5,284 bases of DNA from Pseudomonadota bacterium (GTDB taxonomy: Bacteria > Pseudomonadota > Alphaproteobacteria > Rhizobiales > Xanthobacteraceae), in NCBI GenBank assembly GCA_021779635.1, contig JAJYAH010000549.1:1-5284 (forward strand), in the 5' to 3' direction. Under the pieces are notes generated by a model. That model saw only the letters and a list, made by a program, of their open reading frames with translations. It had not been told where the DNA came from and did not search any database. The translations under genes were made by a program, and so were the position numbers. Of this stretch, positions 1 through 5,206 are shown in pieces (the stretch's first letter is position 1; every line of letters starts with the position of its first letter).

Positions 1-597
1 GAAGTCTATTTCGACGATCATAATCCGCCGCCCTCGGTGCTGCAGGTTCCCGGCGCGATCGATGTCACGGTCGAATTTACCTCGATGTCGAAGACGTTTT
101 CGATGGCCGGCTGGCGCATGGGATTTGCCGTTGGCAACGACCGGATCATTGCCGCTCTGGCGCGGGTCAAGTCCTATCTCGATTACGGCGCGTTCACGCC
201 GATCCAGGTCGCCGCGACCGCCGCGCTGAACGGTCCGGAGGATTGCATTCGCGAGATGCGCGACACCTACCGCAAGCGCAGGGACGCGCTGGTGGAGTCG
301 TTCGGCAGGGCGGGGTGGGAGATTCCGCCGCCCGAGGCCTCGATGTTCGCATGGGCGCCGCTGCCTGAGGCCTTCCGCGGCGTCGGCAGCATGCAGTTTG
401 CGACCCTGATGGTCGAGAAATCCGGGGTTGTCGTTTCACCGGGGGTTGCCTTTGGCGAGCATGGCGAGGGCTATGTCCGCATCGCCATGGTGGAAAACGA
501 GCAACGGATCCGCCAGGCCGCGCGCGGGGTGCGCCGCTTCCTTGAAAGCGGCATCGAAACGTTGCACAACGTGGTTCCTCTCGCCAACCGGCGCTAG
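1..597 (+). CDS. alaC: AlaC-type alanine aminotransferase, C-terminal half (5' end outside window)
   Basis: Fold-type I PLP aminotransferase moving an amino group between alanine/pyruvate and glutamate/2-oxoglutarate in the cytosol. The reading frame is open from base 1, so the gene starts upstream; 198 residues are visible of a family length near 400. The PLP Schiff-base lysine is K31 of the visible part (codon 91-93), inside SMSKTFSMAGWRMGF. The substrate-carboxylate arginine is R160 in YVRIAM near the C-terminus. The stretches VPGAIDVTVEF, ARVKSYLDYGAFTPIQVAA and ENEQRIRQAARG closely match what I recall of E. coli AlaC. Such proteins are often auto-named LL-diaminopimelate aminotransferase, but the AlaC-like stretches favour alanine transamination. 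An internal GTG at 37 is not the start, because the homology runs through it. The TAG stop at 595-597 is overlapped by a palindromic repeat. hom follows 87 bp downstream on the same strand. Confidence 0.9.
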   Translation, partial: EVYFDDHNPPPSVLQVPGAIDVTVEFTSMSKTFSMAGWRMGFAVGNDRIIAALARVKSYLDYGAFTPIQVAATAALNGPEDCIREMRDTYRKRRDALVESFGRAGWEIPPPEASMFAWAPLPEAFRGVGSMQFATLMVEKSGVVVSPGVAFGEHGEGYVRIAMVENEQRIRQAARGVRRFLESGIETLHNVVPLANRR

Positions 598-653
598 GCA
601 TGATCCCGCAAAGCCTGTCCCCGGTGGACGGGGACGGTTTTCGGATCACGCCT
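596..653. repeat. Degenerate interspersed palindrome of the GCATGATCC family
   Basis: The outer arms 596-606 (AGGCATGATCC) and 643-653 (GGATCACGCCT) are complementary with one mismatch (600 against 649). A nested perfect 7-bp stem lies inside, 617-623 (GTCCCCG) with 629-635 (CGGGGAC), loop GTGGA. The element shares GCATGATCC, GTGGAC and CGGTTTTC in the same order with the clearer copy at 4884-4932, so I read it as a diverged family member carrying extra inner stem sequence. It begins within the stop codon of the aminotransferase and fills most of the gap before hom. The inner stem followed by a short T run (638-641) could act as a weak terminator or RNA-processing hairpin. That role is inference. 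Confidence 0.65.
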
Positions 654-684
654 GGTTTTAGTCTCTCCGGCAGGTTTTTTCGTC

Positions 685-2004
685 ATGGTCGCACCCCTGA
701 AAGTGGGTATCGCGGGGCTCGGCACGGTTGGCGCTGAAGTTGTCCGCCTCATCGAGCAGCAGGGCCGGGCGTTGTCACTGCGCTGCGGCCGCGGCGTGCA
801 GGTCGTCGCCGTTACCGCGCGTTCGAAGGTGAAAAAACGCGACCTCGATCTGCGCGGCATCGGCTGGGCCAAAAATGCGCTGGATCTGGCCAGTGATCCC
901 GGCATCGACTGCTTCGTCGAATTGATGGGTGGCTCCGGCGACCCCGCGCTGTCGGCGATCGAGGCGGCTTTGAAATCCGGCAAATCGGTGGTCACCGCCA
1001 ACAAGGCGCTGATCGCCAAGCATGGACTGCGATTGGCCGGGTCAGCCGAGAAGCATGGCACCGCGTTGAATTTCGAGGCGGCTGTGGGGGCTGCGATCCC
1101 CATCGTCAAAACCCTGCGCGAAGGCCTTGCGGGCACCACCATCAATCGGGTTTACGGTATCCTCAACGGCACCTGCAATTACATCCTGACCCGAATGGAG
1201 CAGGAAGGATTGTCATTCGCCGAATGCCTGAAGGACGCGCAGCGGCTGGGCTACGCGGAGGCCAATCCGTCATTCGACGTCGATGGCCATGACACCGCCC
1301 AGAAGCTTGCCATTCTTGCCAGCCTCGCATTCGGCACCAAGGTTGCGCAAAGCGCGGTTTATGTGGAGGGCATTTCCTCGATCGCGCCGGAAGACCTGCG
1401 CGCGGCGGAAGAACTCGGTTATCGCGTCAAGCTGCTCGGGGTCGCGGTACGGACCGCCAAGGGCATCGAACAGCGCGTGCATCCGACCATGGTCCCGAAA
1501 TCCTCCTCGATCGCGCAGGTGATGGGCGTCACCAACGCGGTGACCATCGACGGCGAGGGCATCCCTCCGATCACGCTGGTGGGTCCGGGCGCCGGCGGAG
1601 CGGCGACCGCATCGTCCGTGGTCGCCGACATCGCCGATGTTGCGCGGGGTATCCGTGCCAAGCCGTTCGGGCGCCCCGTGGAGCGGTTGCGTGCGACCAA
1701 AAAAGCCCCGATGGAACGTCACGAAGGCGGCTACTATATCCGCCTGATGGCGCGTGATCTGGCAGGGACCGCCGCGACGATCGCTACCCGGCTTGCGCAG
1801 CAGAAAATTTCCATTGAATCGATCGTGCAGCGCCATGCCGATGGCGTCGATGCGGTAGGCGTGACGGGGAAGGCTTTGCCGGTGCCGGTCATTCTGATTA
1901 CTTACGCGACCAGCGAGGATGCAGTATATCGCGCGCTGCAGGCGGTGCAGCGCGACAAGGTGATCCGCGGCCGGCCGCAGGTGATACGGATCGAAAAAAA
2001 CTAG
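685..2004 (+). CDS. hom: Homoserine dehydrogenase with C-terminal ACT domain
   Basis: Reduces L-aspartate-4-semialdehyde to L-homoserine with NAD(P)H, the branch point to threonine and methionine; cytosolic. The 439 residues match the usual monofunctional ACT-containing form. The Rossmann NAD(P)-binding domain starts with GLGTVG at 11-16, and TANKAL contains K107. The catalytic domain runs from about 130 to 320, with the family signature from A185 to K207 (AQRLGYAEANP, then D198, D203, K207). E192, D198, D203 and K207 line up with substrate and catalytic residues known in the yeast enzyme. The ACT domain spans about 349-430 (YYIRLMARDLAGTAATIA, IESIVQR), and in this family it typically binds threonine or a related amino acid for feedback control. 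The ATG at 685 is preceded by a weak purine stretch (CAGG, 671-674). There is no aspartokinase domain, unlike ThrA or MetL. glpX follows after an 81-bp gap. Confidence 0.97.
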   Translation: MVAPLKVGIAGLGTVGAEVVRLIEQQGRALSLRCGRGVQVVAVTARSKVKKRDLDLRGIGWAKNALDLASDPGIDCFVELMGGSGDPALSAIEAALKSGKSVVTANKALIAKHGLRLAGSAEKHGTALNFEAAVGAAIPIVKTLREGLAGTTINRVYGILNGTCNYILTRMEQEGLSFAECLKDAQRLGYAEANPSFDVDGHDTAQKLAILASLAFGTKVAQSAVYVEGISSIAPEDLRAAEELGYRVKLLGVAVRTAKGIEQRVHPTMVPKSSSIAQVMGVTNAVTIDGEGIPPITLVGPGAGGAATASSVVADIADVARGIRAKPFGRPVERLRATKKAPMERHEGGYYIRLMARDLAGTAATIATRLAQQKISIESIVQRHADGVDAVGVTGKALPVPVILITYATSEDAVYRALQAVQRDKVIRGRPQVIRIEKN

Positions 2005-2071
2005 CGCGCGGTGCGAACGAACGATGCGCTGAACGATTATCTGCGGGCCGAAAGACCCGCCCTGCAGTTTC

Positions 2072-2078
2072 AAGGGAG
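2072..2078 (+). promoter_or_regulatory. Ribosome binding site that fixes the glpX start
   Basis: AAGGGAG lies 7 nt before the ATG at 2086 and is the best Shine-Dalgarno match in the hom-glpX gap. The frame is open upstream to 2011 without a stop, but no comparable site precedes the earlier possible start, so the start is placed at 2086. Confidence 0.7.
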
Positions 2079-2085
2079 TACAGTG

Positions 2086-3084
2086 ATGTCGACCCATATT
2101 TCCGTGCCGCCGCAGCTGTTGCTGGAGCGCATTCTCACGCTCGAGATCGTGCGGGTAACCGAGCGCGCGGCGGTATCGGCGGCGCGGCTGCGCGGCCACG
2201 GCAACGAGAAAGCCGCCGACCAGGCCGCGGTCGACGCGATGCGCCGCGAGCTCAACAAGTTGCCGATCGAAGGCACCGTGGTGATCGGCGAGGGCGAGCG
2301 CGACGAGGCGCCGATGCTGTTCATTGGCGAGAAGGTCGGGATCAATGCCGGCCCGCAGGTCGATATCGCCGTCGATCCGCTGGAGGGCACGACGCTGTGC
2401 GCCAAGAACATGCCGGGCTCGATCGCAACCATGGCGATGGCCGATGGCGGCACGCTGCTCCACGCGCCCGACGTCTATATGCAGAAGCTCGCGATCGGCC
2501 CGGGCTATGCCAAAGGCGTCGTCGAACTCGATGCCTCGCCTGCCGACAACGTTCGTCGCCTGGCCAAGGCGAAGGGAGTCGATACGTCTGCGATCACGGT
2601 GCTGGTGCTCGATCGCCCGCGTCATTCCGATATCATTAACGGCGTCCGCTCGACCGGCGCGGCGGTCCGTCTCATTACCGATGGCGACGTGGCGGGTGTC
2701 ATCCATTGCGCCGACCCGGACAATACCGGGGTCGATATGTATATCGGCACCGGCGGCGCGCCCGAAGGCGTGTTGGCGGCCGTGGCGCTGCGCTGCATCG
2801 GCGGCCAAATGCAGTGCCGGTTGATTCTCGACACCGAGGAGAAGCGCGAACGCGCCCGCAAGATGGGCGTCACCGATCCGCGCTTCATCTATGGCATTGA
2901 GGATATGGCGAAGGGCGACTGCCTGTTCGCGGCAACCGGCGTGACCGACGGGTCGCTGTTGTCGGGCGTCAAGTTCCGCAAGGACGTAATCCATACCGAG
3001 ACGGTGGTGATGCGCTCGGTTACCGGCACCGTGCGCTACATCAAGGGCGAGCACCGGCAGCTCGAAAAATTTCATCTCGATTGA
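2086..3084 (+). CDS. glpX: Class II fructose-1,6-bisphosphatase GlpX
   Basis: Hydrolyses fructose-1,6-bisphosphate to fructose-6-phosphate in gluconeogenesis, and in autotrophic relatives may also act on sedoheptulose-1,7-bisphosphate in the Calvin cycle. The 332 residues compare with about 336 in E. coli GlpX. Metal and phosphate motifs of the lithium-sensitive phosphatase superfamily are present: D45 in AADQAAVDAMR, E69 in VIGEGERDEAPM, D97 and E100 in DPLEGT, and E227 in GTGGAPEGVLAA. These correspond to E. coli D33, E57, D85, E88 and E213 as I recall them. The C-terminal VKFRKDVIHTETVVMRS block is also typical. The start follows the AAGGGAG site. The 81-bp gap after hom holds only a 5-bp stem (2043-2047 with 2056-2060) and no T run, so read-through from hom is likely. 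The stop overlaps the next gene's ribosome binding site. Confidence 0.97.
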   Translation: MSTHISVPPQLLLERILTLEIVRVTERAAVSAARLRGHGNEKAADQAAVDAMRRELNKLPIEGTVVIGEGERDEAPMLFIGEKVGINAGPQVDIAVDPLEGTTLCAKNMPGSIATMAMADGGTLLHAPDVYMQKLAIGPGYAKGVVELDASPADNVRRLAKAKGVDTSAITVLVLDRPRHSDIINGVRSTGAAVRLITDGDVAGVIHCADPDNTGVDMYIGTGGAPEGVLAAVALRCIGGQMQCRLILDTEEKRERARKMGVTDPRFIYGIEDMAKGDCLFAATGVTDGSLLSGVKFRKDVIHTETVVMRSVTGTVRYIKGEHRQLEKFHLD

Positions 3085-3094
3085 GGGCCGGCCG

Positions 3095-3544
3095 ATGGCT
3101 GACAAGATCGTCATCCGGCCTGTCGGCAAGGACGAGCGCGCGGCGTGGGAGCCGTTGTGGGACGGCTACATCGCGTTCTACAAGGCGACGCTGGAGCCCG
3201 GCGCCAGCGATGTCGCGTGGCAGCGGTTTCACGATCCGGACGAGCCGATGTTCCTGCTCGGCGCCTATGTCGACGGCAAGCTGACCGGCATCGTCCAGTA
3301 CCTGTTCCACCGCTCGACCTGGACACCTGGCAACTACTGCTATTTGCAGGACCTGTTCGTCTGCGACGGGGCGCGCGGCCTCGGCGTCGGACGGGCGCTG
3401 ATCGAGGCGGTCTACGAGAACGCGAAGGCGGCCGGCGCCAACCGGGTGCACTGGCTGACCCACACCACCAATGCGCAGGCGCGCATTCTTTACGATCAGG
3501 TCGCCGAGAATCTTGGTTTCATCCAGTACCGCAAGTTACTCTGA
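3095..3544 (+). CDS. GNAT-family N-acetyltransferase
   Basis: Predicted cytosolic acetyl-CoA-dependent N-acetyltransferase of 149 residues; the acceptor is unknown. The acetyl-CoA pyrophosphate-binding motif A is RGLGVGRALI (R94-I103), following the beta strand YLQDLFV. The C-terminal ILYDQVAENLGFIQYRK holds Y133, at the position where many GNATs have a general-acid tyrosine. The N-terminal WEPLWDGYIAFYKATL resembles the yeast Hpa2/Hpa3-like subgroup, which acetylates histones, polyamines or D-amino acids; this gives only a loose hint of an amine or amino-acid substrate. The ATG lies 10 bp after the glpX stop, and its ribosome binding site (GAGGG, 3083-3087) overlaps that stop. The two genes are therefore almost certainly co-transcribed and probably translationally coupled. 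From memory, recJ often follows glpX in related genomes; here the GNAT and HAD genes follow instead. Confidence 0.9.
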   Translation: MADKIVIRPVGKDERAAWEPLWDGYIAFYKATLEPGASDVAWQRFHDPDEPMFLLGAYVDGKLTGIVQYLFHRSTWTPGNYCYLQDLFVCDGARGLGVGRALIEAVYENAKAAGANRVHWLTHTTNAQARILYDQVAENLGFIQYRKLL

Positions 3545-3574
3545 ACCCGTCCGGTCGATCAAAAAGCAAAAACC

Positions 3575-3579
3575 AGGGA
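3575..3579 (+). promoter_or_regulatory. Ribosome binding site choosing the HAD start
   Basis: AGGGA lies 6 nt before the ATG at 3586. Another in-frame ATG at 3580 touches this site and could not use it, so 3586 is preferred. The frame is open much further upstream, but only as an out-of-frame shadow of the acetyltransferase gene. Confidence 0.65.
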
Positions 3580-3585
3580 ATGGAC

Positions 3586-4305
3586 ATGCCTGATATTTCC
3601 GCCGTGAAGGCGCTGGTGTTCGATGTGTTCGGCACCGTGGTCGACTGGCGCTCCAGTCTAATCGCGGATTTCACCAAATGGGGTGGTAGCCGGGGCATCA
3701 AGGCGGATTGGACCGCGCTGGTCGACGGCTGGCGCGGCGCGTATGTCGGATCGATGGACGAGGTCCGGAAGCATCCGGAGCGCGGCTACGTGATCTTGGA
3801 CCAGCTGCATCGGCGGTCGCTGGAAAAACTGGTCGCGCAGTTATCGATTCAAGGGCTGAACGAGGCTGACCTGCACCACCTCACCATGGGCTGGCATCGG
3901 CTGCATGCTTGGCCGGACAGCGTTGCCGGCCTGACGCGGCTGAAGCAGAAATACATCATCGCACCGCTCTCGAACGGCAACGTTGCGCTGTTGACCAATA
4001 TGGCGAAATTCGCAGGCCTGCCGTGGGACCTGGTGCTGTCGGCGGAACTGTTCGAACATTACAAGCCTGATCCCGAAACTTATCTTGGTGCGGCGCGCCT
4101 GCTCGGCCTCGAGCCGCAACAGGTGATGATGGTGGCCGCGCACAACAATGATTTGAAAGCCGCGCAGCAATTGGGATTGAAGACCGCCTTCGTCGCGCGC
4201 CCGACCGAATACGGCCCGCTGCAGAAACTCGATTTCGAGGCGACCGGCGATTGGGATATCGTGGCGAAGGACTTTGGCGGGATCGCAGACCGGATGGGAT
4301 GTTAG
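3586..4305 (+). CDS. HAD-superfamily hydrolase, 2-haloacid dehalogenase type II-like
   Basis: Predicted cytosolic HAD hydrolase of 239 residues, the usual size for haloacid dehalogenase type II (subfamily IA). Motif I is VFDVFGTVVDW with nucleophile D13. R50 in DGWRGAY fits the position of the substrate-binding arginine. Motif II is PLSNGN (S129, N130), motif III is HYKPDPETY (K160), and motif IV is MMVAAHNNDLKAA (183-192) with D189. Classical L-2-haloacid dehalogenases have Ser-Ser-Asn-Ala-Trp-Asp at motif IV; here it is Ala-Ala-His-Asn-Asn-Asp. The fold and esterase chemistry are therefore secure, but dehalogenation is not, and a phosphatase or another acid substrate is possible. The gene sits 41 bp after the acetyltransferase on the same strand, so it may share the transcript. 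Codons 26-51 (3661-3738) are repeated exactly at the right end of the window. Confidence 0.9.
   Translation: MPDISAVKALVFDVFGTVVDWRSSLIADFTKWGGSRGIKADWTALVDGWRGAYVGSMDEVRKHPERGYVILDQLHRRSLEKLVAQLSIQGLNEADLHHLTMGWHRLHAWPDSVAGLTRLKQKYIIAPLSNGNVALLTNMAKFAGLPWDLVLSAELFEHYKPDPETYLGAARLLGLEPQQVMMVAAHNNDLKAAQQLGLKTAFVARPTEYGPLQKLDFEATGDWDIVAKDFGGIADRMGC
3661..3738 (+). repeat. Source copy of a 78-bp direct repeat (inside the HAD gene)
   Basis: Bases 3661-3738 are identical to 5207-5284, an offset of 1546 bp in the same orientation. The repeat begins at codon 26 of the HAD gene and ends only because the window ends. Just before the boundary the two loci still match partly: CCAGTCTA against CCAGCCTG, 6 of 8 bases. 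Confidence 0.95.
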
Positions 4306-4317
4306 GCTGGCTATTGA

Positions 4318-4333
4318 ACCGGCCCCAGCCGGT
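4318..4333. terminator. Short hairpin just after the HAD stop, possible weak terminator
   Basis: ACCGGC (4318-4323) pairs perfectly with GCCGGT (4328-4333) around a CCCA loop, 12 nt after the stop codon. An overlapping alternative pairing joins GGCTGG (4305-4310) with CCAGCC (4325-4330). No T run follows, so this is not a standard intrinsic terminator. It may protect the 3' end of the message or slow polymerase. Confidence 0.35.
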
Positions 4334-4510
4334 CGTCGCGCCAGGCTAGACCAAACCGATGCTTCACCGGCAAATCGGACGACCGCGCTTCAGAGATTGG
4401 CCCCCGGCGCGGCTGGGGCAGGCGAGCGTCGCTCAATCGATCCAAAATTGGCACTCGTGTGATCGCCAGCACATCGGTCTCGGCAAGCGCTTCTTATCCT
4501 CCTGACCATC

Positions 4511-4529
4511 GAAGGGCATCCCGCCCTTC
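4511..4529. promoter_or_regulatory. Leader hairpin upstream of the small exported-protein gene
   Basis: GAAGGGC (4511-4517) pairs perfectly with GCCCTTC (4523-4529) around the 5-nt loop ATCCC. It ends 10 nt before the ribosome binding site AGGAG (4540-4544), which lies 6 nt before the ATG at 4551. The position suits an mRNA-stabilising or translation-tuning leader structure. It has no T run and leaves the ribosome binding site unpaired, so it is unlikely to block translation alone. Confidence 0.4.
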
Positions 4530-4550
4530 CCTGACAAACAGGAGACGACC

Positions 4551-4874
4551 ATGACGACCAAGATCAGACTGACTGCCCTCGCACTCGTGGCGGCGGCTCT
4601 CACGACCGCCAGCCTGACTGCCGCCGAGGCGCGTATGCTCTCTCACGGGGCGACGGGCCCGCGTTTACCGGTGACCCTCAGCTGCGCGGGCGGCAACTGC
4701 GCGCCGCCAACCCCACCCACCGTTTGGCACGGCGGCGGGGGCGGCGGCGGGACCCGCGGCCCCACCGGCGGCATCCACGACCCCGGCAGCCCCAGCGCCG
4801 GGGAGGGCGCCGGCAGCGCCGGCGGCTACAATTGCGTCGGTGATCGCGACTGCGGCATCTTCCGACAAGACTGA
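4551..4874 (+). CDS. Small exported glycine-rich protein with four cysteines, function unknown
   Basis: The 107-residue product starts with a clear Sec signal peptide: K4 and R6, then a hydrophobic Ala/Leu/Thr stretch to about residue 24, and a likely signal peptidase I cut after AEA (residues 25-27). The mature part of about 80 residues has a Cys pair C45-x4-C50, a Pro/Gly-rich low-complexity centre with seven Gly in a row (61-67), and a second pair C95-x5-C101 near the C-terminus. The even cysteine number and export suggest periplasmic or secreted disulfides. I do not recognise the family. Small exported Gly-rich proteins of this style occur in Bradyrhizobium relatives, mostly as hypotheticals. 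The start is well supported by AGGAG 6 nt upstream. A GC-rich 7-bp inverted repeat (4781-4787 with 4797-4803) lies within the coding region. The gene is followed after 9 bp by the composite palindromic repeat, which may form the 3' end of its transcript. Confidence 0.75.
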   Translation: MTTKIRLTALALVAAALTTASLTAAEARMLSHGATGPRLPVTLSCAGGNCAPPTPPTVWHGGGGGGGTRGPTGGIHDPGSPSAGEGAGSAGGYNCVGDRDCGIFRQD

Positions 4875-4883
4875 AGAGGACTA

Positions 4884-4984
4884 AAGCATGATCCGGAAAA
4901 GTGGACACCGGTTTTCCGAAAAGATCATGCTTAAACAAAAAGATAGAGCGAGATGGCGATTCAACGAAGAGCCATCTCGCTCTA
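4884..4984. repeat. Composite interspersed repeat made of two adjacent palindromes
   Basis: The left palindrome (4884-4932) has outer arms AAGCATGAT / ATCATGCTT and inner arms CGGAAAA (4894-4900) / TTTTCCG (4912-4918), separated by GTGGACACCGG. An A-rich linker (4933-4943) leads to the right palindrome, a perfect 14-bp stem, 4944-4957 (TAGAGCGAGATGGC) with 4971-4984 (GCCATCTCGCTCTA), loop 4958-4970. From memory this pair, GCATGATC...GATCATGC followed by a CTAAAGCG-type stem with the phrase GATTCA in its loop, recurs as a unit of about 100 bp in Bradyrhizobium-group intergenic regions, comparable to REP/BIME or RIME elements. It has no coding capacity and would move, if at all, in trans. It sits 9 bp after a stop codon, a usual place for such repeats. 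Confidence 0.8.
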
Positions 4985-5012
4985 GCGACCCGACATGGAA
5001 GATGCTGACTTG

Positions 5013-5150
5013 ATGCCCGCGGTGTTGATCACCGCGGGCCCTGTCTTGTATTGCCTTATCCATCTTTGCTGCCCGAAGAAGAAACAGGTTGTCGCCTCGC
5101 GCCGCTTTTTCTGCGTTCCCCGAACATGCCAATCTCGCAGACAAAGATGA
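5013..5150 (+). CDS. Possible small membrane peptide ORF, perhaps frameshifted (tentative)
   Basis: An ATG at 5013 with GGAAGA (4998-5003) 9 nt upstream opens a 45-codon frame. An in-frame ATG at 4995 would add six residues but has no ribosome binding site. The start reads MPAVLITAGPVLYCLIHLCC followed by PKKKQ: a hydrophobic segment of about 19 residues flanked by positive charges, like a single membrane anchor. After the T5 run at 5106-5110 this frame becomes Arg/Cys-rich and stops at 5148-5150. Removing one T would join a more protein-like frame (FSAFPEHANLADKDDRDRL, then TIERVL) that runs to the duplication junction near 5206. This may be a decayed gene, a real short peptide or chance. 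I do not recognise it, and the hairpin at 5015-5039 overlaps its start. Confidence 0.22.
   Translation: MPAVLITAGPVLYCLIHLCCPKKKQVVASRRFFCVPRTCQSRRQR
5015..5039. other. Strong 10-bp GC-rich hairpin
   Basis: GCCCGCGGTG (5015-5024) pairs perfectly with CACCGCGGGC (5030-5039) around TTGAT. It has terminator-like strength but only scattered T residues downstream (CCTGTCTTGTATT). It could be a Rho-assisted terminator or attenuator hairpin, or simply codons of the tentative small ORF. Confidence 0.45.
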
Positions 5151-5206
5151 TCGAGATCGCCTCACCATCGAGCGTGTGCTGATGATGACTATGGGCACCC
5201 AGCCTG

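Larger units (their letters stand above)
4306..4550 (+). other. Spacer of 245 bp between the HAD gene and the small exported-protein gene
   Basis: I see no convincing gene here. A 62-codon open frame (4274-4462) overlaps the HAD end, has no clear ribosome binding site and is Arg/Ala-rich like chance frames in GC-rich DNA. The spacer holds two hairpins, at 4318-4333 and 4511-4529, and probably the promoter of the downstream gene. TTGGCA at 4448-4453 is a plausible -35 box, but no good -10 box lies 16-18 nt further on. Confidence 0.6.
4875..5206. other. Stretch without a confident gene, between the exported-protein gene and the HAD duplicate
   Basis: The left third is the composite palindromic element. 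The remainder (4985-5206) has one strong hairpin (5015-5039) and a candidate small ORF with a possible frameshift. The minus-strand open frames here (for example 4881-5198) run straight through the palindromes, have no recognisable domains and are taken as chance. Confidence 0.6.

Noticed and set aside
598..684. Amino-acid or SAM riboswitch before hom
   Set aside because: The 87-bp gap is mostly the palindromic repeat and is too short for a known riboswitch; no conserved aptamer sequence was seen.
1270..3129. Minus-strand open frame of 619 codons across hom and glpX
   Set aside because: It lies antisense to two genes with full family motifs. It is rich in Arg, His, Ala and Asp as expected for the complement of GC-ending codons, and shows no domain.
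3145..3585. Upstream extension of the HAD frame through the acetyltransferase gene
   Set aside because: The extra residues are the acetyltransferase sequence read in another frame, Arg-rich and without motifs. A ribosome binding site places the start at 3586.
4274..4462. 62-codon plus-strand frame after the HAD gene
   Set aside because: It overlaps the HAD 3' end, has no ribosome binding site and its composition is that of a chance frame; no hydrophobic segment or motif is visible.
4449..4466. TGGCAC resembling the -24 half of a sigma-54 promoter
   Set aside because: The matching -12 TTGC element is absent at the required spacing (GG-N10-GC is not met), so it is probably chance.
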